From Saccharomycopsis phalli (taxonomy: Eukaryota; Ascomycota; Saccharomycetes; Ascoideales; Saccharomycopsidaceae): a stretch of DNA of 64,000 bases. Numbering within the stretch: the stretch's first letter is position 1; each line of letters starts with the position of its first letter. The translations under genes and the position numbers were made by a program. The DNA lies in NCBI GenBank assembly GCA_020342235.1, contig CP073218.1, positions 310,001-374,000 on the forward strand, given 5' to 3'. Shown here one piece after another: positions 20,501 to 29,558 of this stretch. Under the pieces are notes generated by a model that did no database searches, had not been told where the DNA came from, and worked only from the letters and a program-made list of their open reading frames with translations.

Positions 20501-20741
20501 TAAACTGCCAATAACTAGAAGACATACTTTGACTAATCCAGAAGATGAGATTCCTGATGCTCAAGAGTATTATAGAATGGCACCATTAAGCAGAAGAACC
20601 ACTTATGCTTCATTGGAGGATGATAAAGACTTAGTGGAGCAGATCAGACTGGCTATTGAGAAGTATAATATCAAGAAGGAGCAAGGTGACGATGCGGCAG
20701 ATGAATTAGAGGTTCATTTGAATGAGAATTTAGAACCATAA
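17557..20741 (+). CDS. GH63-like protein, YMR196W homologue (spliced)
   Basis: A 1045-aa cytosolic-type protein. Exons are 17557-17661 and 17709-20741, with a 47-nt intron (GTGAGT ... ACTAAC ... CTAG). The spliced junction reads GPYLGERQW-STVREDYS, matching the conserved YMR196W N-terminus; the next segments (WGEDGL, WNENDDILKEKLFG, HGEDVKELYYYLD, PTHSYMKYLYKYP) also match. Family members carry a glycoside hydrolase 63-like (alpha/alpha)6 barrel region; ASWDTCFHCIPLTMIDPEFA, WRGPIWFPVNFLL and the C-terminal SHQCGWTALVAKW fit it. There is no signal peptide, unlike ER glucosidase I. The substrate is unknown. The C-terminal extension carries RRKS, RRHT and RRTT sites. Confidence 0.9.
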
Positions 20742-21014
20742 GAAACATTTGAGTAAGAATATCATTTTGGATGCAATATTTTTTATAGATAAATTCTCTA
20801 ATAATTAACATGCGAGTAGTATACAAGTAGGTGCCAATATTTTGCAATGAAATTCGCTTTCTTACATAAATATATCTATAGACTATCATCAAAAAAATAT
20901 CAAAATTAGGGTATTAAAAAACCAACTTAATATATATTATAAAGACGTGAAAGGCAAAACTATGAACGAAACAATCAAGAAGGACAATGTGAGAAAAACA
21001 GCCCCCCCATTACA

Positions 21015-22604
21015 TTATATTACCGAAGAAAACACTCTTCTTTCATCAGCCTTCTTATCTTGACTTCTTCTTCTAAAACTGAACTTCCCAGTCTTTGAAA
21101 ACTTTGGTATTAAGTTGCTAGATGTGTTGTAATCCTTCGAGTAAATAATCCCTTTAGAGTGGTCAACCATTAAAACTTCGCCTTCCTCGTCGTCCTTCTT
21201 AGTTTCTTTTTCTGGCTCATCTATACTAACATTTGATTTCCGATTTTCAGAGTCACAGTCACGATCCATATCATTGATCCCTTCTTCATATGGCTCATTG
21301 TCATAATAGATATTGGAGCCCCATTGGTGATATTTTTTAGACTTCAAGTAGTCTGCCTCAGAGAAATACTTTAAGTTGAATCGCTCATCATCTGAAGATG
21401 AAGGTTGTGAAACTGGTCTTGAAAACCCAAATAAAGACTTTCTACCACCAGACTTGTTGCGCTTCAAATTAGTTGGGCCTTGAACCATGATCTCGGAGCC
21501 ATTATCAGGATTGACAATGATTTTTGAACCGGCACTCTTAGATGACTTTGTAGACTTGTGCGACTTATAACTGAATGAACTTTCAGTTTTGGCATGCCCA
21601 TGTTCTATGCCGTACTTCATTGGCGAAGGAGGTCTGGCATTGGTGATGATATTTTCATCATAAATGATGTTTGATGCAAAAGTGTACAAGTCATCGTGTA
21701 ACTCATTGGCCTTCTTGTCCGATGCAAGAAATGAGGTTTGACTGATAAACTCTGGATCGGCAGCCTTAACTTTGATGATGTTTTTACTATTCTGATCGCT
21801 TTCAGTAACACTGACATTATCATTAAAGATCTTAGTAGTTTCAATCGGTGATTCTGATCCTGCTGGCTCACTAAGTACAGCATCAAGTTCAGTTGCATCA
21901 AGAGCCGTTTCAAAGCGAGTGTCACTTGTAATATTGACGGTATCATCGGCACTTAACATTTCTAGTTTCTTAAGATTTTCAGAAGTCTTCTTCTTCTTAG
22001 GCACGACTTGTCTTAGTGAAAGTTTCGAACCTTCTTTACCACCTTTCACATACTCTTGTTCGATTCCAACACCAACTTCGATCATCTCGTCCAGGTCTTC
22101 ACCTGTTGCCTTAGTTACTTCTTCATTAGCAGACTCCTTAATGGATTGATCCGTGGACTTTTCACTCTCGATTATTTGATCCAAGCTGTTGATATGGTGC
22201 AAAGCCTCATTTAACTGGTGGACTAGGTTAACATTCTCTTGTTCAAACTCCACAATATCCAACTGAGCATTGTGTAGTTGGTCCTTGAGAAATATCGACT
22301 CCTTCTTCAACCGGTTGTAGTTCTTTTGTAAATTGTGGAACTCCTTATTAATCAAGTTGATGTGGACATTCTTCTGTTCTATGATATCGATCTTAGCCTC
22401 GATTTCACTTTGCAACAACTTCATCTCATCCTTCAAGTCCTTGACCTGGACATCATGTTTTCTTTCAAAGCTCTCAGTCAACATTCGTGCTGTGTCCTCT
22501 GCTTTGTTTTTAGCCAAGGTCTGGTTAACCATCCAGAGAAAGACTACTCCCGCCACAGAGAATACAATCAAGTGTGAATAAAAATTTCTATTTGGTTCGT
22601 CCAT
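21015..22604 (-). CDS. N-terminally membrane-anchored coiled-coil protein, uncharacterised
   Basis: A 529-aa protein that I cannot name. The ATG at 22604 gives MDEPNRNFYSHLIVFSVAGVVFLWMVNQTL: a short hydrophilic start and one transmembrane helix (about residues 11-28). A long coiled coil follows (about 35-150: DVQVKDLKDEMKLLQSEIEAK through VHQLNEALHHINSLDQII). The rest is acidic and Ser-rich, with disordered segments (SYKSHKSTKSSKSAG), and ends in FSFRRRSQDKKADERR. The layout suggests an organelle-anchored tether or scaffold with a large cytosolic tail; this is inference from architecture only. Its 3' end converges with the GH63-like gene. Confidence 0.75.
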   Translation of the reverse strand: MDEPNRNFYSHLIVFSVAGVVFLWMVNQTLAKNKAEDTARMLTESFERKHDVQVKDLKDEMKLLQSEIEAKIDIIEQKNVHINLINKEFHNLQKNYNRLKKESIFLKDQLHNAQLDIVEFEQENVNLVHQLNEALHHINSLDQIIESEKSTDQSIKESANEEVTKATGEDLDEMIEVGVGIEQEYVKGGKEGSKLSLRQVVPKKKKTSENLKKLEMLSADDTVNITSDTRFETALDATELDAVLSEPAGSESPIETTKIFNDNVSVTESDQNSKNIIKVKAADPEFISQTSFLASDKKANELHDDLYTFASNIIYDENIITNARPPSPMKYGIEHGHAKTESSFSYKSHKSTKSSKSAGSKIIVNPDNGSEIMVQGPTNLKRNKSGGRKSLFGFSRPVSQPSSSDDERFNLKYFSEADYLKSKKYHQWGSNIYYDNEPYEEGINDMDRDCDSENRKSNVSIDEPEKETKKDDEEGEVLMVDHSKGIIYSKDYNTSSNLIPKFSKTGKFSFRRRSQDKKADERRVFSSVI

Positions 22605-23420
22605 GTTCAACTGCGAATCAGAAATTAGCGGCGAATTAGAAATGAGCAGCGAATCAGAAACTAGCAGGCTGTTGTTTGAGATTTTTCAAAGACACAGGAG
22701 TTTTTGTGTAAACTAGAAAATTTAACAGAATTAATTTCGTTCACGATGCTTTAGAGAATCACGCTAAAAAAAGCAACGTTATAACCCACGAGATAAAACA
22801 ACGACGCCAGTCCAATTCGCAAAAATATGGAACACAGTATTTTTTATCCAACTAATATTTATCACGAAAATGTCTAAGACACGACAATCAAATTGCTGAA
22901 CCGGTTAGGAATCCCGCTGATTAGGGGTTTGTAATGCAGACTAATGCATTGTATGCATTTTATGGATATGGTCAACTTGAATTCCACGGGCAAGGAAGTA
23001 GACTAGTTACCGAAATATCTATACTAGCTATAAAATTTCTGAGTACCATACGGAAAACCTTATTTATAGTCTAGTATTTTTTTTTTTGTGATATATAATG
23101 GTGGTTTGGTATCTTCAAGGATACAAGTCAGGATGATGCGAGTCAGACATTCTCCTGTGATACCCAGTTGGGAAGGTGAAGTTTCTTAAATGGTACCTGA
23201 AGACAAGACCAATCAAGCTGCACAATACATGGGTATTGAGGGAAGGCGAGACTCGCGAAATGAGTTTTCTATTGTACTGGTAGCATCTTTTTTCAAACTG
23301 ACGTCTGTCTCAAATAACACAATGAAGTAGAATACCCACGCGAGCGACCGAATCCTATAAAGTAATTAGCTGATTTATTTTTTCTCAAAGTGGCCAGGGA
23401 GAGCCGTTTTGATTTGCAAA
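22605..23420. other. Intergenic with short 5' leader repeat
   Basis: This lies between the start of the coiled-coil gene (22604) and the 3' end of UBA3. Immediately upstream of the ATG (22611-22668) are three imperfect 18-19-bp repeats of a GCGAATCAGAAA-type unit. A T-run lies at about 23082-23091. No open frame or RNA gene was recognised in the rest. Confidence 0.55.
22611..22668. repeat. Three imperfect 18-19-bp tandem repeats in a 5' leader
   Basis: The units share the pattern GCGAATCAGAAA or GCGAATTAGAAA followed by (T/C)(G/T)AGC and differ by a few substitutions. They directly abut the ATG of the coiled-coil gene at 22604 and are probably within its leader. Confidence 0.6.
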
Positions 23421-24425
23421 CTAGGCACACACCAGACAGGACTCGTTTCTCTCCGGCTCAAACGTAAACGTGTGTGGTTCATTGTCTCCCGAGTACTGCA
23501 TATAATATTCCAAGTTTGGGTTGCAACTAGTTAGAATCTTAAACGCTTCATTCACGCAGCTTGCAGCAATGATCGCATTGGTAGATGCGATGGCAGGGAT
23601 AATTCTCTTCATCACTCCCAAGGCCAAACTTCTGGAGACACCATCGATATTGTACTCCTGCGCTCTGGCGAACGACCGCTCGTAGACCCACGTCACATGT
23701 TCAGGGTTGTCCGAGTCTAGCGGCTCTTGCCCAAACTCCTGTGGCCAGAGAATCAACTTGACGTACTCTACGCAGTGCTCTGGAAGACGCGGGGTGTTGG
23801 CTATGGTGCAGACCGGGTATGTCTTTTGGGTTGACAAGAAGTCTAAGTTGCACTCGTAGCACGCGGTGATACGCGGAAAAATCACCCTCGACTGCCCACG
23901 AAACCCTTCGGTGCCGCCATCTATCAATGGTATGAGTGATGAGTCGTCATCCTCATGGTACATTCTTACAACAAGGGCATTGATCCAACGCCGGGCTTCC
24001 ACGTTGTCAAGCCCACAAATAATCAAATCAAAGCTTTTATAGAACGTCTCATCCTTGTCTTGGATCCTCTGGCAATGGGCCGTGATACTGACCCCACGCA
24101 CTCGCTTCATTATGAAATCAGCTGCCACGGTCGCCTTTGGTTTACCGACGTCTGCGATACGGAAGAGAAACTGCCGGTTCAAATTCGAAATGTCGATTGT
24201 GTCCATGTCAATCACATCAACCGATTTAAAACCCGAAAGCGACAAGTTCTTCAAAATCTCGCACCCAAGTCCGCCTGCGCCAATAACCAAGACCCGCTTC
24301 AGACGCAACCCAGCAAGATTCGTAGACCCGGCCTCGTATCCCTCAAACGTAAAGGGACCTGGCGCCAGGAGAATCCCGGAGATGGAACCGTCTTCGCGTA
24401 GTGCCATCTTTTGTCGCTTGCCCAT
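23421..24425 (-). CDS. UBA3: NEDD8/Rub1-activating enzyme catalytic subunit Uba3
   Basis: Catalytic half of the heterodimeric E1 that adenylates Rub1/NEDD8 and passes it to Ubc12 for cullin modification. The nucleotide-binding motif VLVIGAGGLGCEILKNL is followed by DMDTIDISNLNRQFLF. The catalytic cysteine is in YPVCTIANTPRLPEHCVEY. CYEC (in TACYECNLD) and a terminal CLVC form two Cys pairs consistent with the structural zinc site. I use the ATG at 24425 (MGKRQKMAL), giving 334 aa; an upstream in-frame start at 24578 would run across the TRP1 start. MALREDG at 24407 is an alternative. It shares an 80-bp divergent promoter with TRP1. Confidence 0.92.
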   Translation of the reverse strand: MGKRQKMALREDGSISGILLAPGPFTFEGYEAGSTNLAGLRLKRVLVIGAGGLGCEILKNLSLSGFKSVDVIDMDTIDISNLNRQFLFRIADVGKPKATVAADFIMKRVRGVSITAHCQRIQDKDETFYKSFDLIICGLDNVEARRWINALVVRMYHEDDDSSLIPLIDGGTEGFRGQSRVIFPRITACYECNLDFLSTQKTYPVCTIANTPRLPEHCVEYVKLILWPQEFGQEPLDSDNPEHVTWVYERSFARAQEYNIDGVSRSLALGVMKRIIPAIASTNAIIAASCVNEAFKILTSCNPNLEYYMQYSGDNEPHTFTFEPERNESCLVCA

Positions 24426-24468
24426 GTTGAACCAAATCAAATGGCCTGCTCCATTTGCTCGGGGCAGA

Positions 24469-24476
24469 TTACCCGG
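24469..24476 (+). promoter_or_regulatory. Reb1-like TTACCCGG site in UBA3/TRP1 divergent promoter
   Basis: TTACCCGG (continuing GG) sits centrally in the 80-bp gap between the two divergent ATGs, 43 bp from UBA3 and 29 bp from TRP1. Confidence 0.55.
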
Positions 24477-24505
24477 GGAATGCTTCGCGGCGGAAACTCG
24501 CAGAC

Positions 24506-25273
24506 ATGCATCAAGAAAACCTAACCATGATAGTGAAGACGTGCGGGCTACAAACTGTTGCTGCTGCTGAGACGGCAATAGAAGCAGGCGCAGATCTCTT
24601 GGGGGTGATTTTAGTGCCGGGCCGTTCGCGGACAGTGGACCCCGACGTGTGCAAGCGGATCTCGGAGCTAGTGCGCCAAAAGCGATTGGCCAAGAATCCC
24701 CAGTTTTCCAAGACTGAATTTTTCAAGCAAATTCTAGCAGACGGTGGTGACATTGAGCAAGACATCAAAGCAAACGGGCGAGACATCAAAGCAAACGGGC
24801 AAGACATCAAAGCAAACGGGCCTTTTTTGGTGGGCGTGTTCCAGAACCAGAACGTGGATGATATTTGGGACCATGTCCAGAGCTTGGGAATTGACATTGT
24901 GCAATTACATGGCTCAGAAGACAAGCAAGTGTTTGTAAAGGCACTAAAGCATCACAATGTGCCTGTGATTTCCAGATATCTTGTCTCCGATTTGGAGAGT
25001 GGCAGCTTGGCAAAGTCGACCTGCATCTTACCGTTGCTTGATGGGGCAAACGGTGGTGACGGACAGACGTTGGACTGGAACAGGATCAATAAAGTAAACA
25101 GCGACGGACGCTACCGATTCCTAATTGCCGGAGGATTGACTCCTGTCAATGTTCGCGTGGCCGGGAAAGTAAATGGTGCTATTGGTGTTGACGTAAGTAG
25201 TGGCATTGAGACAAATGGCGTAAAGGACGGTAATAAGATTAAGGAATTTGTTAGCCAGGCAAGACAAGTATAA
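24506..25273 (+). CDS. TRP1: Phosphoribosylanthranilate isomerase Trp1
   Basis: Catalyses the isomerisation of N-(5'-phosphoribosyl)anthranilate in tryptophan synthesis; a single-domain TIM barrel as in other budding yeasts. Starting at 24506 gives 255 aa (MHQENLTMIVKTCGLQ); MIVKTCGLQ at 24527 is an alternative. VKTCGLQ holds the catalytic Cys region, GADLLGVILVPGRSRTV and IDIVQLHGSED are strand motifs, and FLIAGGLTPVNV plus GVDVSSGIETNGVKD form the phosphate-binding end. Between the second helix and LVGVFQNQ is an extra loop containing three tandem DIKANG(R/Q/P) heptads, absent from the usual family length of about 220-230 aa. Confidence 0.95.
   Translation: MHQENLTMIVKTCGLQTVAAAETAIEAGADLLGVILVPGRSRTVDPDVCKRISELVRQKRLAKNPQFSKTEFFKQILADGGDIEQDIKANGRDIKANGQDIKANGPFLVGVFQNQNVDDIWDHVQSLGIDIVQLHGSEDKQVFVKALKHHNVPVISRYLVSDLESGSLAKSTCILPLLDGANGGDGQTLDWNRINKVNSDGRYRFLIAGGLTPVNVRVAGKVNGAIGVDVSSGIETNGVKDGNKIKEFVSQARQV
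24761..24823 (+). repeat. 21-bp x 3 in-frame tandem repeat within TRP1
   Basis: Three nearly identical 21-bp units (GACATCAAAGCAAACGGGC plus two variable bases) encode DIKANGR-DIKANGQ-DIKANGP. The only differences are at the unit ends, which indicates recent duplication or homogenisation. Confidence 0.9.
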
Positions 25274-25590
25274 GGTGATGTAAAGGTATCGAGTATAAGG
25301 TAATATAAAGGTATCGAATATAGAGATAATCAGGTATCGAGTATAAGGTAATATAAAGGTATCGAATATAAAGATAATCAGGTATCGAGTATAAAGACAA
25401 TCAGGTATCGAGTAAAGAGATAATGTCCGGCAAGACAAGTATAAAGATAATAAATGAGGCATCGAGTACGGCTATAGATAATATAAATCAGGTATCGAGT
25501 ATAGATGTAATATAAAGGTATCAAGTATAGAGATAATCAGGTTCAAGTATAGAGATAATCAGGTTCAAGTATAGAGATAATAAATCAGCA
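25262..25590. repeat. Minisatellite array downstream of TRP1
   Basis: About a dozen degenerate copies of a roughly 23-bp unit built from GGTATCGAGTATA and AAGATAATCA or GTAATATAAA blocks. The array begins at the TRP1 stop codon and includes, at about 25425-25444, a near copy of the last TRP1 codons (GGCAAGACAAGTATAA, also at 25257-25272). The last units are shortened to GTTCAAGTATAGAGATAATCA. The array fills most of the gap to IPP1 and probably forms the TRP1 3' UTR and terminator. Confidence 0.85.
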
Positions 25591-25692
25591 CCAAGTGGGC
25601 TGACAATATCTACCATCTGCTTCCATACCTACAGTGCAACCTTACAGAGTGACAATTATGCATTTACACACCTATATAAACATACTTGCCAT

Positions 25693-26547
25693 CTAAGCAG
25701 AAGCACCAGAAATAAAGAACCACTTGTCAATGCTGCTGTCAATCTTGGCATCTGGCTTGACATCGCTTGGAGGAACCGAAGCAGCAGCACCGTGGTCAGC
25801 ATTAGCCAAGGTACTGTTGGTCAAGTCAATGTCCTTGCTTGGAGTCTTGCCGCTAATCAACTTGTTCCAGTGCTCGTTGCACTCAGAGATAATCTCCTCA
25901 GCGTACTTCTTGTTCTTGCACTCACCAGTAAAGGCAAACTGGTTCTCTGGCTTTCCGTCAGGAATCTTGTAGATTCTGAACCACTCGTTGGTAGCACGCA
26001 ACAACCCTGGCAAGTGTCTCTCGACATCCTCAATGTCGTGCAACTTGCTGGCCAATGGGTCGTGGATGTCAATGACAATGACCTTCCAGTCGGTCTCACC
26101 CTCATCCAACAAGGCCATGACACCCAAGACTTTCACCTGCTTGATTTGACCAGTGTATCCAACGGTCTCACCAATCTCACAGACGTCCAAAGGATCATTG
26201 TCTCCAACAGCCTTGGTCTCTGGGTGAACGGAGGTTGGGTCTTCCCAGGTTTGTGGGAAGGCTCCGTAGTTGTGGATGTACCCGTGGTGTGGGAAACAGT
26301 TGCGGACAAATCTCAACTTACCCTTCTTGGTGTCTTGGATAATTGGGTTAAATGCCTGGTCCTTGCAAATCTCCAACTTGGCGTTGGTCCATCTTGGAAT
26401 CTCAACAACCATATTCAAGATCTTCTTGGACTCATCAGCATAAAGAGGAATGTCGTGAAAAGGCGAGACAACCTTTCCATTGTTCTCAATGTAGACTTTA
26501 TAGTCCAATGTGTTCTTGGCACCCAATTGACGAACAGTGTAAACCAT
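25693..26547 (-). CDS. IPP1: Cytosolic inorganic pyrophosphatase Ipp1
   Basis: A 284-aa family I soluble pyrophosphatase that hydrolyses pyrophosphate and pulls biosynthetic reactions forward; essential in yeast. The catalytic signature [12 protein letters not shown] is present with [14 protein letters not shown] and the Lys/Asp-containing loop around [12 protein letters not shown]. There is no presequence, so this is the cytosolic rather than the mitochondrial enzyme. The C-terminus has a short Ala/Ser/Asp-rich extension. Codons are strongly biased, as expected for an abundant protein. A TATA element and a TTACCCGG site lie within 60 bp upstream. Confidence 0.96.
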   Translation of the reverse strand: MVYTVRQLGAKNTLDYKVYIENNGKVVSPFHDIPLYADESKKILNMVVEIPRWTNAKLEICKDQAFNPIIQDTKKGKLRFVRNCFPHHGYIHNYGAFPQTWEDPTSVHPETKAVGDNDPLDVCEIGETVGYTGQIKQVKVLGVMALLDEGETDWKVIVIDIHDPLASKLHDIEDVERHLPGLLRATNEWFRIYKIPDGKPENQFAFTGECKNKKYAEEIISECNEHWNKLISGKTPSKDIDLTNSTLANADHGAAASVPPSDVKPDAKIDSSIDKWFFISGASA

Positions 26548-26583
26548 TTTTGTGTGAGCTGGAACCTTGCTGGATTTTGCTCA

Positions 26584-26605
26584 TATATATATACAAGTTA
26601 CCCGG
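26584..26605 (-). promoter_or_regulatory. IPP1 promoter: TATA run plus Reb1-like TTACCCGG
   Basis: A TATATATATA run at about 26584-26593 lies 37-46 bp upstream of the IPP1 ATG, directly followed by TTACCCGG at 26598-26605. A CACGTG occurs farther out at 26736-26741. Confidence 0.6.
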
Positions 26606-26828
26606 AAAATCGCGCTTTCAGCAGGCACCCATCTCCGCTTGTAAGTGAGCCAAGAACAATTACAAATTACCATACGATAAATATTTTTATTCTTTACATT
26701 TCATTGACACTGAGCAAAAGCTAGTAAAATATCGCCACGTGATACCCAACATCAGACTGCTCAACAACCTGTGACAACAAAAAAGAAAAATTGCATCAGG
26801 TGATGCACAGATTTCACTAGACAGTAAT

Positions 26829-28976
26829 TTATTTCTTGTTTCCGTATTTGTTAACGGTCTTACCATCTGGAATAGTAAAAAAGACTGCCGGCTTACCATC
26901 CTTGGCAACCTTGTCCAATCTGTAGTAGCCCTTTCTCTCAAATTGAATAATGTCTCCCTCCTTCAAAGTATGGACGTTTTCGTCACCAAGAGCAGACGTC
27001 TTGAACTCGGTCTCTGGCGTAAGGAAGTCCTCAAAGTTGTCTCCCTCATCAAGCTTGTCCTTGGTGATCAAATGATCAAAGTCAATGAGCTCAATTTCAA
27101 CATTGTCCTTTGTGTCAGCGATCCAGGTCAACTTCTTCTCGGTCTTTCTGAAATCACCTTCCAAGTGAAGCTTAGCATCAATAGAGACAACAACACCGCT
27201 GGCGTCCTTATGGATGTTCTCAATCACAGCATTACCCCAGTCCATAAGAGTCAATTCCTCGCCGTTCTTTAACAAGGCTGCATCAGCCTGGTCAAGCAAA
27301 ATGTCGGAAGAGTACGTGACTTGCTTGGTTCCAACCTCCTTGTTCTTCTTGTGCTTAGGCTTCTCTTCCTTGTATGGCTTCTCTGGGCCACCCTTTAAAT
27401 GGACCTTAACAGCATGGTCTTTGTAGACACACGAGTATCGTGGGGCAACCGGGTCAATGACCTTTTTGTTAACAGCCCAGATCAAACTCCAGTCCAAGTT
27501 GATAATGTTCTTCGAAGGACCTTGCGAAATGATAAAGTTCTTCAATCCCTCAACTGTCATACCTCTTCTTCTGACACCTCTCACAGTTGGGAAACGTGGA
27601 TCATCCCAGTTGCCGACATAGCCCTTGTCAACAAACCACTGCAACTTTCTTTTGGAGAGAAGCGTGCGCACAAAGTTGACTCTGGCAAAGTCCCAAATGT
27701 GCACCTTGCGCAACTTGAGGGCATCCAACATCCATTGGTATTGTGGATTACGGTCACGGTACTCAATAGTACGCAAAGCATGGGTCACACCTTCAATAGA
27801 GTCGACAATAGGGACACAGAAGTCGTAGGTAGGATACATTTTCCACTTGGTGCCCGTACGATGGTGTGGTGTAAGGTTAGTACGGTAAATGACTGGATCA
27901 CGCATGGCCTTATTTGGACAGTCAAACGAAATCTTGGCTCGAAGACAATTCTTCAGGCCGGTCTCAGTGCCATCCTTCATTTCCTTCTCGAAAATCTCAA
28001 GATTTTCTTGAACTGATCTGTCTCGGCGCTCAGACTTGATCCCGTCCATTCTCTCTGCTCTCATCTTCTCCAATGGCGTATCATCACAGTATGCCTTACC
28101 CTCCTTGATCAATTGCACAGCAAAGTCGTACATCTCCTTGAAGTAATCAGAGGAATAGGTGATTTTGTCGCCCTTGATACCCAAAAGTTTCAAGTCCTGC
28201 AAAATGCTTTCCTCAAACTCAGTCTTCTCCTTGGATGGATTCGTGTCATCAAATCTGATAATCAATTTACCTTTGTAAGCATTGGCAAAATACTGGTTTA
28301 ACACCGCAGCCTTGGCGTGTCCAATGTGCAAATATCCAGATGGCTCAGGTGGGAATCTGGTCACAACTTTGCCAATCTCAGCATCTGGAAGGTCAATGTC
28401 AAAGTTGGCTTTGTGACCCTCCTTCTTCTTTCCTCCCTTGTCCTTCTTTCGGATCTCATTCAATGCAGAAGTAAAAGTTTCAACAACAAACGAAAATTGT
28501 CTCTTGCTCTCCAAAAACCCGTACCACCGACTAACATTGATGTATCGCTTAGTCTTGATGATGGACCCAACAATTGGATTGCCTCTCAAGTTTCCCCAAA
28601 TGGCAATATCAGCCCCGGTGACATTGTAACCACTAATGTACGATCGGAAGTTGAGATGTTGCTCCAATGTTTCAAGCGAGTTTGCCAATTCCTTGAAATT
28701 CTTGTTGTGCAATTTTTCAGCAAATGCAAGCCACTCGTCAATACCAGTACCAAACACATCTGGATTTGCCTTTGAAAGAGCAGCAACAATAGCATCAGTA
28801 CCAATAACTTTGCCATCTAAAACGGCATTTGCGTCTTTTGAATCCTTGGAAGCAGATTTCTCATCAACAAAGTCGATGGTGATAGTAGCATCCTTCGCAT
28901 TGTTAAGAAAAGACGCAGCAAGAAGAGCTGAGTATCCAATTGGTGCAGCTTTGCCTGCCAAAACTAATTTACTCAT
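26829..28976 (-). CDS. GUS1: Cytosolic glutamyl-tRNA synthetase
   Basis: A 715-aa class I aminoacyl-tRNA synthetase that charges tRNA-Glu in the cytosol. The N-terminal about 180 residues form the GST-like domain that docks on Arc1 in yeast. The catalytic core has RFPPEPSGYLHIGHAKAAVL (HIGH-type motif), IIRFDDTNPSKE, DFARVNFVRTLLSKRKL (KMSKS-type loop) and RRRGMTVEGLKNFI. The C-terminal beta-barrel tRNA-binding domain ends in a Lys-rich tail. Length and motifs match the eukaryotic cytosolic enzyme. The codon bias is that of a highly expressed gene. It lies upstream of IPP1 on the same strand. Confidence 0.96.
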   Translation of the reverse strand: MSKLVLAGKAAPIGYSALLAASFLNNAKDATITIDFVDEKSASKDSKDANAVLDGKVIGTDAIVAALSKANPDVFGTGIDEWLAFAEKLHNKNFKELANSLETLEQHLNFRSYISGYNVTGADIAIWGNLRGNPIVGSIIKTKRYINVSRWYGFLESKRQFSFVVETFTSALNEIRKKDKGGKKKEGHKANFDIDLPDAEIGKVVTRFPPEPSGYLHIGHAKAAVLNQYFANAYKGKLIIRFDDTNPSKEKTEFEESILQDLKLLGIKGDKITYSSDYFKEMYDFAVQLIKEGKAYCDDTPLEKMRAERMDGIKSERRDRSVQENLEIFEKEMKDGTETGLKNCLRAKISFDCPNKAMRDPVIYRTNLTPHHRTGTKWKMYPTYDFCVPIVDSIEGVTHALRTIEYRDRNPQYQWMLDALKLRKVHIWDFARVNFVRTLLSKRKLQWFVDKGYVGNWDDPRFPTVRGVRRRGMTVEGLKNFIISQGPSKNIINLDWSLIWAVNKKVIDPVAPRYSCVYKDHAVKVHLKGGPEKPYKEEKPKHKKNKEVGTKQVTYSSDILLDQADAALLKNGEELTLMDWGNAVIENIHKDASGVVVSIDAKLHLEGDFRKTEKKLTWIADTKDNVEIELIDFDHLITKDKLDEGDNFEDFLTPETEFKTSALGDENVHTLKEGDIIQFERKGYYRLDKVAKDGKPAVFFTIPDGKTVNKYGNKK

Positions 28977-29558
28977 GATTTACACCTAAAATCACTTGGT
29001 CTGTCTGGTGAAAAGTTTATGTACAATCCGGGTAACCATTGTGGGCTGCCTATGACTTCAGTGATGTAATGTCAGAACTTGGGGAGTGATTGAAAATTAC
29101 AGCATTGTATATTGTTAAATCATCGTAATATCAATGGTGCTTGTTTTTATTCGTACTTAACGAAGCAACTGTTGTATCCGACTAGTAATCCATTTTGGGT
29201 AATTTAATGGCTGGTCTATTGTGCCGGGTAATATTTTTGACGGGGAGAATTAGTTAGGCAAAAAACTAAGACGGACGGTTTAATTGATAACCATTAAAGT
29301 GTATCAGACTTGAAAAAAAAAAATTATTGAAACCAGAGTTCTTGGCGACTCTATTAGTTGTGTGTAATTTTTTTTATTAGGAAAAGTGATTGCTCACGTT
29401 AGAATTATTAGGACAAATACAAGCGGGTACAAGTAGACAAGGTACAGACAAGAAAGGAAAAAGTTAGATTCGTTTTTATTTGTTGGTTTATTGGCTTCTT
29501 ATTTGTTTTCTCGTTCACGTTCATTACTCCTCAAGTATTTCTGTTTGGTTTTATTAGA
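28977..29558. promoter_or_regulatory. Divergent GUS1/CDH1 promoter with two CCGGGTAA sites
   Basis: CCGGGTAA occurs at 29028-29035 (52 bp upstream of the GUS1 ATG) and again at 29224-29231. Poly-A and poly-T tracts at about 29315-29325 and 29370-29377 are typical nucleosome-depleting elements. No gene was seen. Confidence 0.55.

Noticed and set aside
27399-28016. 205-codon plus-strand frame within GUS1, and a 310-codon one in IPP1
   Set aside because: These are shadows of strongly codon-biased genes with clear family motifs on the minus strand.
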